From NCBI GenBank assembly GCA_002686705.1, contig NYYH01000012.1, positions 1 through 28,054 of the forward strand: DNA of 28,054 bases, read 5' to 3'. Shown piece after piece: positions 6,836 through 14,236 of this stretch (position 1 is the first letter of the stretch; each line of letters begins with the position of its first letter). The position numbers and the translations under genes are program-made. The DNA is from Bacteroidota bacterium (GTDB lineage Bacteria; Bacteroidota; Bacteroidia; Bacteroidales; F082). The notes under the pieces were generated by a model. It saw only the letters and a list, made by a program, of their open reading frames with translations, had not been told where the DNA came from and searched no databases.

Positions 6836-7420
6836 ATGCTTAATATAATCATTTTTGGGCCACCGGGTTGTGGTAAAGGGACACAATCGGTTCGGATTGC
6901 AAAGAGGTACAATCTGCTTCATATTTCTACCGGTGATATAATTCGTAATGAAATAAAGTCAGGTTCGAAATTTGGTATTCAACTAAAAACAATTGTTGAA
7001 AAAGGTGAATTAGTTCCTTATGAACTAATAATTAAAATACTTGAATCAGCATTAGTAAAAAATAAAAATACTGAAGGTTATATTTTTGATGGATACCCAC
7101 GTACAATTAAGCAAGCAATTGATCTAGACAAAATCCTTAAAAAAGAAAATGAAACAATATCGATGGTGCTGGGACTAAAAGTTGGAGATGATAAAATACT
7201 TAACAGACTGCTTAAACGCGCAAAAGTTGAAGGCAGAAAAGATGATACAGAAGATGTTATAAAAAACAGACTTAAAATTTACAGAGACGAAACCTGCCCC
7301 TTGATCCACTGGTATGAAGAAAGAGGTAAGTTCATAGAACTGATGGGTGATTGTTCAATTGATGAAATATTTGAACAAACTTGTCAATTAATCGACAGTA
7401 AGCTTGAAGTTACTGTTTAA
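6836..7420 (+). CDS. adk: Adenylate kinase, short-LID form
   Basis: Adenylate kinase interconverts ATP + AMP and 2 ADP. The P-loop GPPGCGKGT spans residues 8-16. ISTGDIIRNE binds AMP, FDGYPRT is the family motif (usually FDGFPRT), and GRKDDTEDVIKNRL follows the LID. At 194 aa it is the short-LID type usual in Bacteroidota, without the zinc-binding LID. The phosphate-binding arginines of the LID region (RAKVEGRKDD) are present. It stands alone between a divergent DUF4271-hemD unit and a convergent ackA. A second adk elsewhere in the genome cannot be excluded. Confidence 0.92.
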   Translation: MLNIIIFGPPGCGKGTQSVRIAKRYNLLHISTGDIIRNEIKSGSKFGIQLKTIVEKGELVPYELIIKILESALVKNKNTEGYIFDGYPRTIKQAIDLDKILKKENETISMVLGLKVGDDKILNRLLKRAKVEGRKDDTEDVIKNRLKIYRDETCPLIHWYEERGKFIELMGDCSIDEIFEQTCQLIDSKLEVTV

Positions 7421-7488
7421 AGATTACTGAATTTTAATGTTGAGTTTTGTTTTCTGGTTAATGGATAAAACTAAAACCAGTAGCACTT

Positions 7489-8682
7489 TCAGCATACTAA
7501 GTCAAAAGTATCACGAGCTATCATGAGTTCCTCATCAGTAGGTACAACCAGCACCTTGACCGGTGAATCATCTTGTGAAATAACTGCTTCTTTACCCCTA
7601 ATTTTTGCTTTTTGGGCATCAATAAAAACGCCCATAAATTCAAGATCACTTAATACCCTGTTACGCGTTTTCGTATCATTTTCTCCTATACCGCCAGTAA
7701 AAACAATAATATCAACACCACCAAGAGCTGCAGAATAAGAACCAATATATTTTTTAACCCTGTAGGCAAACATCTCCAAAGCGAGTTGTGCTCTATGATT
7801 ACCATCTTCGGCAGCACCTTCAATATCTCGCATATCGGATGAAATACCTGAAATTCCTAACAACCCAGAAAACTTGTTTATAAGTGTATTTGTGTAGTTA
7901 TTGCTTATGTCTTCTTTATCTGCAATATATAATAGCGCTCCCGGATCAAGGTCACCAGTACGTGTACCCATTATAAGGCCTTCGGTTGGCGTCATACCCA
8001 TCGATGTGTCATAGGATTTTCCATTACTAATTGCTGCCATTGAAGAGCCATTACCAAGATGACAAGTAATTATTTTTTGATCTGATATATCAACCTTTAG
8101 TATATCACACGCCCTGGCACTTACAAATTTATGACTTGTACCGTGAAATCCATACTTTCTAATTTTATACTTTTCGTAAAGTACGTATGGAATTGCATAC
8201 AAGTAAACATGCTCGGGTATTGTTTGATGAAAAGCAGTATCGAAAACTCCAACATGCTTAACCTCAGGAAGCAATTGCTGCATTGCATAAATACCTTCTA
8301 AATTTGGAGGATTATGAAGAGGTGCTAATTCGGTAGATTTTTCAAGAGCATGAATTACTTTATCGTTAATTAACACACTCCCGCTAAATTCTTCAGCAGC
8401 GTGAACAACCCTGTGTCCAACTGCCTGAATCTCTTCTACTTTATTAAGACTTCCATATTTTTCACTTATCAATATCCCAAGTAAATATTCAATACCTTGT
8501 TTATGGTCAAGAATTTCTCCTTCAATAATTACTGGATCTTTATCGCCTTGTATATGCTTAATTCCACTTCCTTTTAATCCAATTTTATCGACTAATCCTT
8601 TTGCTATCGTTTTTGATGATGGCATATCGAAAAGCTGATACTTTATTGAGGAACTTCCGCAATTTAAAACAATGATTTTCAT
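7489..8682 (-). CDS. ackA: Acetate kinase
   Basis: AckA catalyses acetyl phosphate + ADP to acetate + ATP, usually with phosphotransacetylase for substrate-level phosphorylation. The 397-aa length is normal. Active-site residues keep their classical numbering: Asn7 in LNCGSSS, Arg91 in GHRVVH, Asp148 in GVFDTAFH, His180 in GFHGTSH, Arg241 in GTRTGD and Glu384 in TDEELMIARDT. The usual GG after GHRVVH reads AA here. No pta gene is in the window. It follows the 3-hydroxyacyl-CoA dehydrogenase gene by 30 bp on the same strand, so the two are probably cotranscribed. Confidence 0.96.
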   Translation of the reverse strand: MKIIVLNCGSSSIKYQLFDMPSSKTIAKGLVDKIGLKGSGIKHIQGDKDPVIIEGEILDHKQGIEYLLGILISEKYGSLNKVEEIQAVGHRVVHAAEEFSGSVLINDKVIHALEKSTELAPLHNPPNLEGIYAMQQLLPEVKHVGVFDTAFHQTIPEHVYLYAIPYVLYEKYKIRKYGFHGTSHKFVSARACDILKVDISDQKIITCHLGNGSSMAAISNGKSYDTSMGMTPTEGLIMGTRTGDLDPGALLYIADKEDISNNYTNTLINKFSGLLGISGISSDMRDIEGAAEDGNHRAQLALEMFAYRVKKYIGSYSAALGGVDIIVFTGGIGENDTKTRNRVLSDLEFMGVFIDAQKAKIRGKEAVISQDDSPVKVLVVPTDEELMIARDTFDLVC

Positions 8683-8712
8683 TTCTTCTTCTTAAAATAT
8701 AACTACAAGGGA

Positions 8713-9672
8713 TTACTTAATTACTGCATTGATTATGTTACTACTAACCGGTTTTTCATTTTCATAATTATAGAAACCACGACCGACGTATCGACCAAGA
8801 TAATTTACTCTTACCAGCCTCTTAATTACCGGTGATGCTTTGTACTTATTATCACCATATTCTGCATACAGGTTCTCCATATATTTCAGCACTTTATCAA
8901 GTCCTATTTTATCGGCAAGTTCAAAAGGCCCAACATTATGCCCGAGAGTTTCACGTATTGTAAGGTCAATATCTTCAACCGAAGCAATCCCTTCCATTAA
9001 TATTTCACAAGCTTCATTAATAATAGGAATTATCATTCTTGTACTTATATTGCCAGGAGATTCACGTACACTTACTCCTTTCTTATTAATCATCTGGCAA
9101 AATCTTATCACCTGTTCATTAGCTTCACTTGTAGAGTTAATACCTTTCACTACTTCAACTATATTAGTTTTATCGATGGGTTCAATAAAATGCATTCCTA
9201 TTGCCCGGCCCGGATTTTTCAATACTTCAGCAAGATCCGAAATCATTAGTGTGCTTATGTTGGAAGATATAATAGCATCATAATGTACAACATCTTCTAT
9301 TTTGCGAAAGACATCTTTTCTCGATTCTTTCATTGTACCCTCTTTCCTTGAGCCAATTGCTTCTATTACAACATCACAATTCGCTAGCTCATTTAAATTA
9401 GTTGTGCCATGAATCCTTGATAACACAAGCCGCTTTTCTGATGGTGTTATACCCCAATGATTTATTTCATCATTAAGCTGATCTTCTAGCATTAAAAATA
9501 TATCGTTAATACGGTCTTCGGATACATCAACAAAAATAACTTCCATTCCATAACGTGCTACGAGTAAAGTAATGCTTTGCCCAACAGAACCACACCCCAC
9601 AATCCCTACTGAATGAATTTTTCCTTTGGGCTTTAACTTATCACCTAATCTAAAATCCGTTAACTGGTCCAT
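8713..9672 (-). CDS. 3-hydroxyacyl-CoA dehydrogenase family protein, variant active site
   Basis: Two-domain NAD(P)-dependent dehydrogenase related to 3-hydroxybutyryl-CoA dehydrogenase (319 aa against a usual 280-290, the extra being an N-terminal lead of about 18 residues). The Rossmann motif GCGSVG spans 26-31, followed by acidic Asp49, which suggests NAD. The catalytic pair His161 and Glu173 is present. Three normally conserved positions differ: GMHFFNP reads GMHFIEP (160-165), and the NR of the helix preceding the second domain reads TR (211-212), while NEA (219-221) is kept. The core enzyme looks functional, but substrate preference may be shifted. It is the promoter-proximal gene of a unit with ackA; butyrate or beta-oxidation links are possible. 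Confidence 0.82.
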   Translation of the reverse strand: MDQLTDFRLGDKLKPKGKIHSVGIVGCGSVGQSITLLVARYGMEVIFVDVSEDRINDIFLMLEDQLNDEINHWGITPSEKRLVLSRIHGTTNLNELANCDVVIEAIGSRKEGTMKESRKDVFRKIEDVVHYDAIISSNISTLMISDLAEVLKNPGRAIGMHFIEPIDKTNIVEVVKGINSTSEANEQVIRFCQMINKKGVSVRESPGNISTRMIIPIINEACEILMEGIASVEDIDLTIRETLGHNVGPFELADKIGLDKVLKYMENLYAEYGDNKYKASPVIKRLVRVNYLGRYVGRGFYNYENEKPVSSNIINAVIK

Positions 9673-9978
9673 TTTTAATTGATTGATAGTAATTTGTGAT
9701 TGATTAAATTTTGAAGAATTAAGACTACTTGTATAATAAGGTTTGAGCCCAGAATCAATATCCCAGATAATCTCATATTATCCTAAATTCGACTCTTAAA
9801 TCCTGATTCCCGGAGCTTTAATTCAACTTTGCAAAGATAGTCTTCTTAAAGGCACAAATGAAATAACTTGTTTAACTCTTAAATTATATGTGGCTCTATA
9901 TTTTAAACAAAAATATATGTGATTGTATCTAAATAACACGACAATCTAATTACAACTCTATTCTCTTTAATTATACAA
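9673..9978. other. Intergenic region upstream of the dehydrogenase-ackA unit
   Basis: These 306 bases contain no convincing ORF. The only element I can support is the minus-strand promoter candidate near 9832-9858. The rest is AT-rich sequence. I found no clear terminator for the ACD-GNAT gene that ends at 9979. Confidence 0.5.
9832..9858 (-). promoter_or_regulatory. Candidate promoter of the dehydrogenase-ackA unit
   Basis: On the minus strand TATCTTTG (9832-9839) is an exact -7 match, with TTTG (9855-9858) 15 bases upstream, slightly short of the usual spacing. It predicts a leader of roughly 150 nt. Confidence 0.45.
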
Positions 9979-12663
9979 TCATTTCAAATCCTTAAAAACT
10001 GTAACAGTTGTGTCATCATTGAAATGCACTTTAAAATTTAATTTTTTAAAGACCGATATCATTGCTTTATTATCTTTTGTGGTTTCAGCAGAAACACGTT
10101 TTATACCAGCAATACCAGCTATTTCAACACAATATTGTGTTAATATATACCCTAGTTCATTATGTTGCCAGTCATCAGCAACTAGGACTGCATATTCAGC
10201 ATTCACAACATCAGGGTCGGCAATCAGTCTTCCAACTCCAATCAATCTTTTCCGGTCTTCATAATCTATTTCAGCAACTATTCCCATTTCACGATCATAA
10301 TCAATATAGCAAAACTGTGTAGCAACTTCATGAGAATTAAAATGGAAATCATATCTAAACCTGTGGTAAATTGATTCCTTCGAACAGCTCCCTAACATTT
10401 CCAACCATAGGGATTCATCTTCAGGTTTTATAGGTCTAAGCAAGACATCTGTTCGATCTTTTAATTTCGACATTTTTCTAAGGCGTTCAGGATATGGTCT
10501 TAGGATGAGATGTGAATAATCGGCATTTGCTTTACTGGGTGAATCATTATCTACAACAATCCTGGCATCTAGTGCAATAACATCTTCGGAAGTAACTATT
10601 AGGGGATTTATATCCAATTCTTCAATTTCCGGGTAATCAGCAGCGAGATATGATATCCTTATTAGGACCTCGATTAATTTGTCAATATTTTTTGGCTTAC
10701 TACCCCTATATCCTTCAAGTAAAGGATAAATTTGAAGCGACTTTAACATTTGACGAGCAAGCTGTTCATTTAATGGTGGAAATTCAAGGCGTTTATCGTT
10801 AAATAACTCTGCACTGGTACCACCCATGCCCACAAGCATTATTGTACCAAACAAACTATCTTTTTTGATGCCAATAATCATTTCAATATCATCTTTCCTG
10901 TTAATCATTTTTTGAACCGTGATACCAATAATATTTGCATCTGGTACTTTTGCGCCAATAGTTTCAAGCATATTTTTGTAAGTAGCTCTAACGATCTCCT
11001 CCGTTTCAAGATTTAATGCTACGCCACCAACCTCCGACTTATAAGTTATGTCAGGGGAGCTGATCTTCAAAACAACAGGATAACCTTTTCTGTTGGCAAT
11101 GTCAACAGCATCATCTTCTGTTAATGCCAATTCAGGATGAGTTGTTGAGATTCCATAATCATTGATCAACAGCTTTGAATCATCTTCTGACAGAACCTTT
11201 GATTTCCTAAATATTCTGCCAATATATTTTTCTCTCAGGCTTTCTCTGTCGTAGTTGAATGCTACTGGAACGTCCTTTGGAGTTTCGTACAAAAGTTCCA
11301 GGTTTTTCATGTACTGTGTCATAGTCATAAACGATCTCATAGCCTGCTCAGGAGTATTATAAACAGGTATTTCTGCACTTGTTAAGATATCCAGACCCTT
11401 ATGCATGCTTGTACCACCAAGCCAAGCAGCCATTATAAATTTTGATGTTTGAGCTGAAATTTCAACGATTGCCTCCGCTATTGCAGTTGGATTTGTCATC
11501 GCCTGTGGAGTAAGGATTATAAGTACAGCATCTATATATTTATCATTAAGGACAATACTTATGGCTTGCGATACTCGTTTAGGAGTAGCATCTCCTAATA
11601 CATCTATCGGGTTTCCGTGTGACCAATATGGCGGTAAGAGCTGGTTAAGTTTGCTCATTGTTTCTTCTGAAAGAGGTTCGAGTCTACCTCCTAAAGAGAT
11701 TATTGTATCTGTTGCCATAACCCCCGGACCACCAGCATTAGTAACAATTGCAAGGCCTGTAGCTTTGGGTATTCGTTTTCTGCCGACAAGATCCGTAATG
11801 TCAAAAATATTACCAATATCATAAACTCTAGCCAATCCGGCTCTTCTGAAAACTGCATCATATATAGCATCCTCTGATGCAAGTGCACCTGTATGAGATG
11901 CGGCGACAGCGGCTGATTCAGGGAAGCGGCCAGATTTATAAACAATTATTGGTTTTTTTCGTGCAAATGCTCTAGCTGCCGACATAAATGATCTTGCGTT
12001 TGCCAATGATTCAACATATAGAATTATCGATTTCGTATTTGTATCTTGACCAAGATAATCTATTAAATCGCCAAAAGTAACGTCGACGGCGTTTCCGATC
12101 GAAATGAAATAAGAGAATCCTATTTTTGTATCATCGGCCCAATCAAGCACGGAGGCACATAGCGCTCCTGATTGAGAAATGAAAGCAACCTTTCCTTGTC
12201 GAGGCATTCCGTTTGCAAAGCTCAAATTAAGTTTTGCTTTGGGAACTATTACTCCAAGACAATTAGGACCGATAACACGCATATCAGGGAATTTGTCAAT
12301 TTGCTTTTTAAGCTTTACCTCAAGGAGTTTGCCCTTTTCCCCAGACTCTTTAAACCCAGCTGACATTACTATTACTCCGTTAATTCCAGCTTTACCACAA
12401 TTGACAATTATTTCTGGCACTTGCTTAGCAGCTGTCATAATAACAGCCAAATCAGGTTTTTTAGGAAGGCTTTCTATATTTGGATAACATGGAATTCCCA
12501 TTACAGCTTCTCTATTTGGGTTAATGGGATAAACCACACCTTGAAAACCTCCACCCACCAGATTTTTAAGTGTTAAACTACCCACGCTGTTTGGATCATT
12601 CGATAGTCCGATAATAGCTATCCTCTTAGGACGGAAAATGCTGTCAAGTTTTTTAATTGGCAT
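9979..12663 (-). CDS. ADP-forming acyl-CoA synthetase fused to a GNAT acetyltransferase
   Basis: An 894-aa fusion of the CoA-binding and ligase domains of an NDP-forming acyl-CoA synthetase (about 1-460), an ATP-grasp domain (about 485-705) and a C-terminal GNAT domain (about 735-890). This is the layout of the protein acetyltransferase Pat/PatZ. The phosphohistidine motif SHTGAL is intact (His about 257), so acyl-CoA synthetase activity may persist; in Salmonella Pat this domain is inactive. In the ATP-grasp part, the usual DITHKSD reads DITYKSE (Tyr about 540), replacing the second histidine proposed for archaeal enzymes. The GNAT CoA loop reads WQHNELG, with Glu where Gly is usual. Its neighbour acsA is the classical target of Pat. 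It has its own promoter candidate. Activity of either half is uncertain. Confidence 0.9.
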   Translation of the reverse strand: MPIKKLDSIFRPKRIAIIGLSNDPNSVGSLTLKNLVGGGFQGVVYPINPNREAVMGIPCYPNIESLPKKPDLAVIMTAAKQVPEIIVNCGKAGINGVIVMSAGFKESGEKGKLLEVKLKKQIDKFPDMRVIGPNCLGVIVPKAKLNLSFANGMPRQGKVAFISQSGALCASVLDWADDTKIGFSYFISIGNAVDVTFGDLIDYLGQDTNTKSIILYVESLANARSFMSAARAFARKKPIIVYKSGRFPESAAVAASHTGALASEDAIYDAVFRRAGLARVYDIGNIFDITDLVGRKRIPKATGLAIVTNAGGPGVMATDTIISLGGRLEPLSEETMSKLNQLLPPYWSHGNPIDVLGDATPKRVSQAISIVLNDKYIDAVLIILTPQAMTNPTAIAEAIVEISAQTSKFIMAAWLGGTSMHKGLDILTSAEIPVYNTPEQAMRSFMTMTQYMKNLELLYETPKDVPVAFNYDRESLREKYIGRIFRKSKVLSEDDSKLLINDYGISTTHPELALTEDDAVDIANRKGYPVVLKISSPDITYKSEVGGVALNLETEEIVRATYKNMLETIGAKVPDANIIGITVQKMINRKDDIEMIIGIKKDSLFGTIMLVGMGGTSAELFNDKRLEFPPLNEQLARQMLKSLQIYPLLEGYRGSKPKNIDKLIEVLIRISYLAADYPEIEELDINPLIVTSEDVIALDARIVVDNDSPSKANADYSHLILRPYPERLRKMSKLKDRTDVLLRPIKPEDESLWLEMLGSCSKESIYHRFRYDFHFNSHEVATQFCYIDYDREMGIVAEIDYEDRKRLIGVGRLIADPDVVNAEYAVLVADDWQHNELGYILTQYCVEIAGIAGIKRVSAETTKDNKAMISVFKKLNFKVHFNDDTTVTVFKDLK

Positions 12664-12728
12664 TGACTTATAATGTTAATCTGATTATGAATCAATTAGA
12701 TCATTGATGGATTTTGTTATTAATTTCT

Positions 12729-12736
12729 CAAAGATA
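12729..12736 (-). promoter_or_regulatory. Candidate -7 box for the ACD-GNAT gene (TATCTTTG)
   Basis: An exact TAnnTTTG on the minus strand, about 65 bases before the start codon and directly downstream of the terminator of the carrier gene. The -33 region would fall inside that terminator hairpin. Confidence 0.45.
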
Positions 12737-12740
12737 AGAT

Positions 12741-12777
12741 AAAAAAATCTCCGAAAGTTGAACTAACTCTCGGAGAT
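12741..12777 (-). terminator. Strong Rho-independent terminator after the MFS gene
   Basis: Read on the minus strand, ATCTCCGAGAGTT pairs with AACTTTCGGAGAT: 13 pairs including one G-U, with an AGTTC loop, followed by a run of Ts (12741-12746). It lies 37 bases beyond the carrier gene and separates that transcript from the ACD-GNAT gene. Confidence 0.85.
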
Positions 12778-12813
12778 CAATAACTAAAATTCGTAAACTA
12801 AAGCTACTGCAGG

Positions 12814-14115
12814 TTAAGCAGTAGCCCGTTGTGGATATCCGTATTTTTTCCTTATTACAGGTGAAGAATGCTTCGTTGCAGGTCTAACCATAATCATTAA
12901 TACAGTTCCTGCCAACACTGCAAAACCAGAAATAGTAAACGCTAATGAGAAATTGCCTATATCTCCCATCATTCCACCCAGGATGGGTCCAAGTATACCA
13001 CCAACACCATATGCTAGGAATACAAATGGATAATTTTGACCTACATTTTTTGCTCCAAAAGTATCAGCAGTTATTGTTGGGAATAAGGCAAAATTACCTC
13101 CAAAATTGAATCCAATAAGAGTTGCGCCAAGATATAAGAGGACCTCATTTCCCGCCATATATGTAAACATAATTACCAATAACCCTTGTGTAGCAGTCAT
13201 AATAATTATTGAGGTCTTTCGTCCAAGTTTATCACTTAATGTTCCCCATACGATTCTACCAATCCCGTTTGCAAGGCTGAAGAAAACTGCCATTGCAGTT
13301 CCAGCAATTGCACTTGCTTCTGCAATTGAATAACCGTTAGCCTGTAAAGCCTCCATCGGATAAAGTTTCATTAAACCAATAGACATTAATCCAGCACCGG
13401 CACTCACAACAAATGCAAAGAATATTAAATAAAACTGTACTTTACTTAACATCTCATTACTAGCAAATTCCTTATCATCATTTGATTCTAAGTCGGCTGC
13501 CGTATCTTCTTTGTACCCTTCAGGTTTCCAGCCTACAGGAGGAAATTTCATCCACATACCACCTATAATTACCATAACAGCAAAAGCAATTCCGTAAATT
13601 ATAAATGTGGATGACAGACCAAAATTATTAATAAGATGTCCCCACGAGCCGGCCAGCTTTACCCAAAACATTGCCCCAAAACCAAAACCTGCAACTGCAA
13701 GTCCGGTGATCATCCCCTTCTTATCGGGAAACCATCTCATGCCCACAGCAATCGGTACTACATATGCCAAACCGATACCGGCACCTCCTACTAACCCTAA
13801 TAGAATTAGAAGTGCAATAAAATTAGTGCCACCAAATAATCCAGCTAACAAATAACCTAGTCCTAATATGATTCCACCTATAATTGTAAGTTTTTGAGGA
13901 CCATAAGTATTAAGCCTTTTACCAGCTATTACCATAAAAACTGCGAATGAAGCTAAACCAATTGCAAATACCCATTGAGTATCAGCTTTCGCCCATCCTT
14001 CTGCAGTCAGTGAAGGTGTAAATACAGACCATGCGTATATAGCACCTAAGGCGAGTTGAATAAGGATAGCACCTAAAACAACAAGACCACGATTCATTAC
14101 TCTTTGATTTTTCAT
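12814..14115 (-). CDS. OFA-family MFS transporter, possible monocarboxylate carrier
   Basis: This 433-aa major facilitator protein has twelve predicted helices and a central loop rich in charged residues (about 200-220). The N-terminus, with LGAIYAWSVFTPSL in the first helix, and the motif GMRWFPDKKGMITGLAVAGFGFGA are characteristic of the oxalate/formate antiporter (OFA) family, which includes the pyruvate-related carrier YhjX. GTLSDKLGRK is the MFS loop motif between helices 8 and 9. The position directly after acsA and before an acyl-CoA synthetase suggests acetate or another small carboxylate as substrate, by context only. A palindrome like that of acsA lies 13 bp upstream of the start codon, and a strong terminator follows the gene. 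Confidence 0.87.
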   Translation of the reverse strand: MKNQRVMNRGLVVLGAILIQLALGAIYAWSVFTPSLTAEGWAKADTQWVFAIGLASFAVFMVIAGKRLNTYGPQKLTIIGGIILGLGYLLAGLFGGTNFIALLILLGLVGGAGIGLAYVVPIAVGMRWFPDKKGMITGLAVAGFGFGAMFWVKLAGSWGHLINNFGLSSTFIIYGIAFAVMVIIGGMWMKFPPVGWKPEGYKEDTAADLESNDDKEFASNEMLSKVQFYLIFFAFVVSAGAGLMSIGLMKLYPMEALQANGYSIAEASAIAGTAMAVFFSLANGIGRIVWGTLSDKLGRKTSIIIMTATQGLLVIMFTYMAGNEVLLYLGATLIGFNFGGNFALFPTITADTFGAKNVGQNYPFVFLAYGVGGILGPILGGMMGDIGNFSLAFTISGFAVLAGTVLMIMVRPATKHSSPVIRKKYGYPQRATA

Positions 14116-14127
14116 TATAATTTGATT

Positions 14128-14143
14128 TGTGAATTAATTAACA
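14128..14143. promoter_or_regulatory. CRP/FNR-like palindrome in the MFS leader
   Basis: TGTGAATTAATTAACA is a 16-bp palindrome with one mismatched pair and the TGTnA-N6-TnACA layout. It differs at a single base from the core of the acsA palindrome (16199-16214). It ends 12 bases before the carrier start codon, so it could be an operator or an RNA hairpin masking translation initiation. Confidence 0.45.
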
Positions 14144-14182
14144 CTAGTTTGGCTTATCTGAGTTTGAAACCGGAATACCATC

Positions 14183-14204
14183 AAAAAATGACATTCCATT
14201 GTCA
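14183..14204 (-). terminator. Short hairpin with T run after acsA
   Basis: On the minus strand TGACA-ATGGAA-TGTCA forms a 5-bp stem followed by six Ts (14183-14188), 33 bases beyond the acsA stop. It is weak, so partial readthrough into the carrier gene is likely. Confidence 0.45.
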
Positions 14205-14236
14205 AACGTGGATAAGAATTAATTTTAAAAAAGGGA

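Noticed and set aside
7441..7486. CTGGTT/AACCAG inverted repeat between adk and ackA, considered as a bidirectional terminator
   Set aside because: Six-bp stem with a 15-nt loop and no adjacent T run on the + strand.
8840..9283. 147-codon + strand ORF opposite the 3-hydroxyacyl-CoA dehydrogenase
   Set aside because: Antisense shadow of a strongly supported gene, with no family motif.
12714..12731. TTGTTATTAATTTCTCAA upstream of the ACD-GNAT gene as another CRP-like site
   Set aside because: Five of nine symmetry pairs fail, and it lies downstream of the -7 box.
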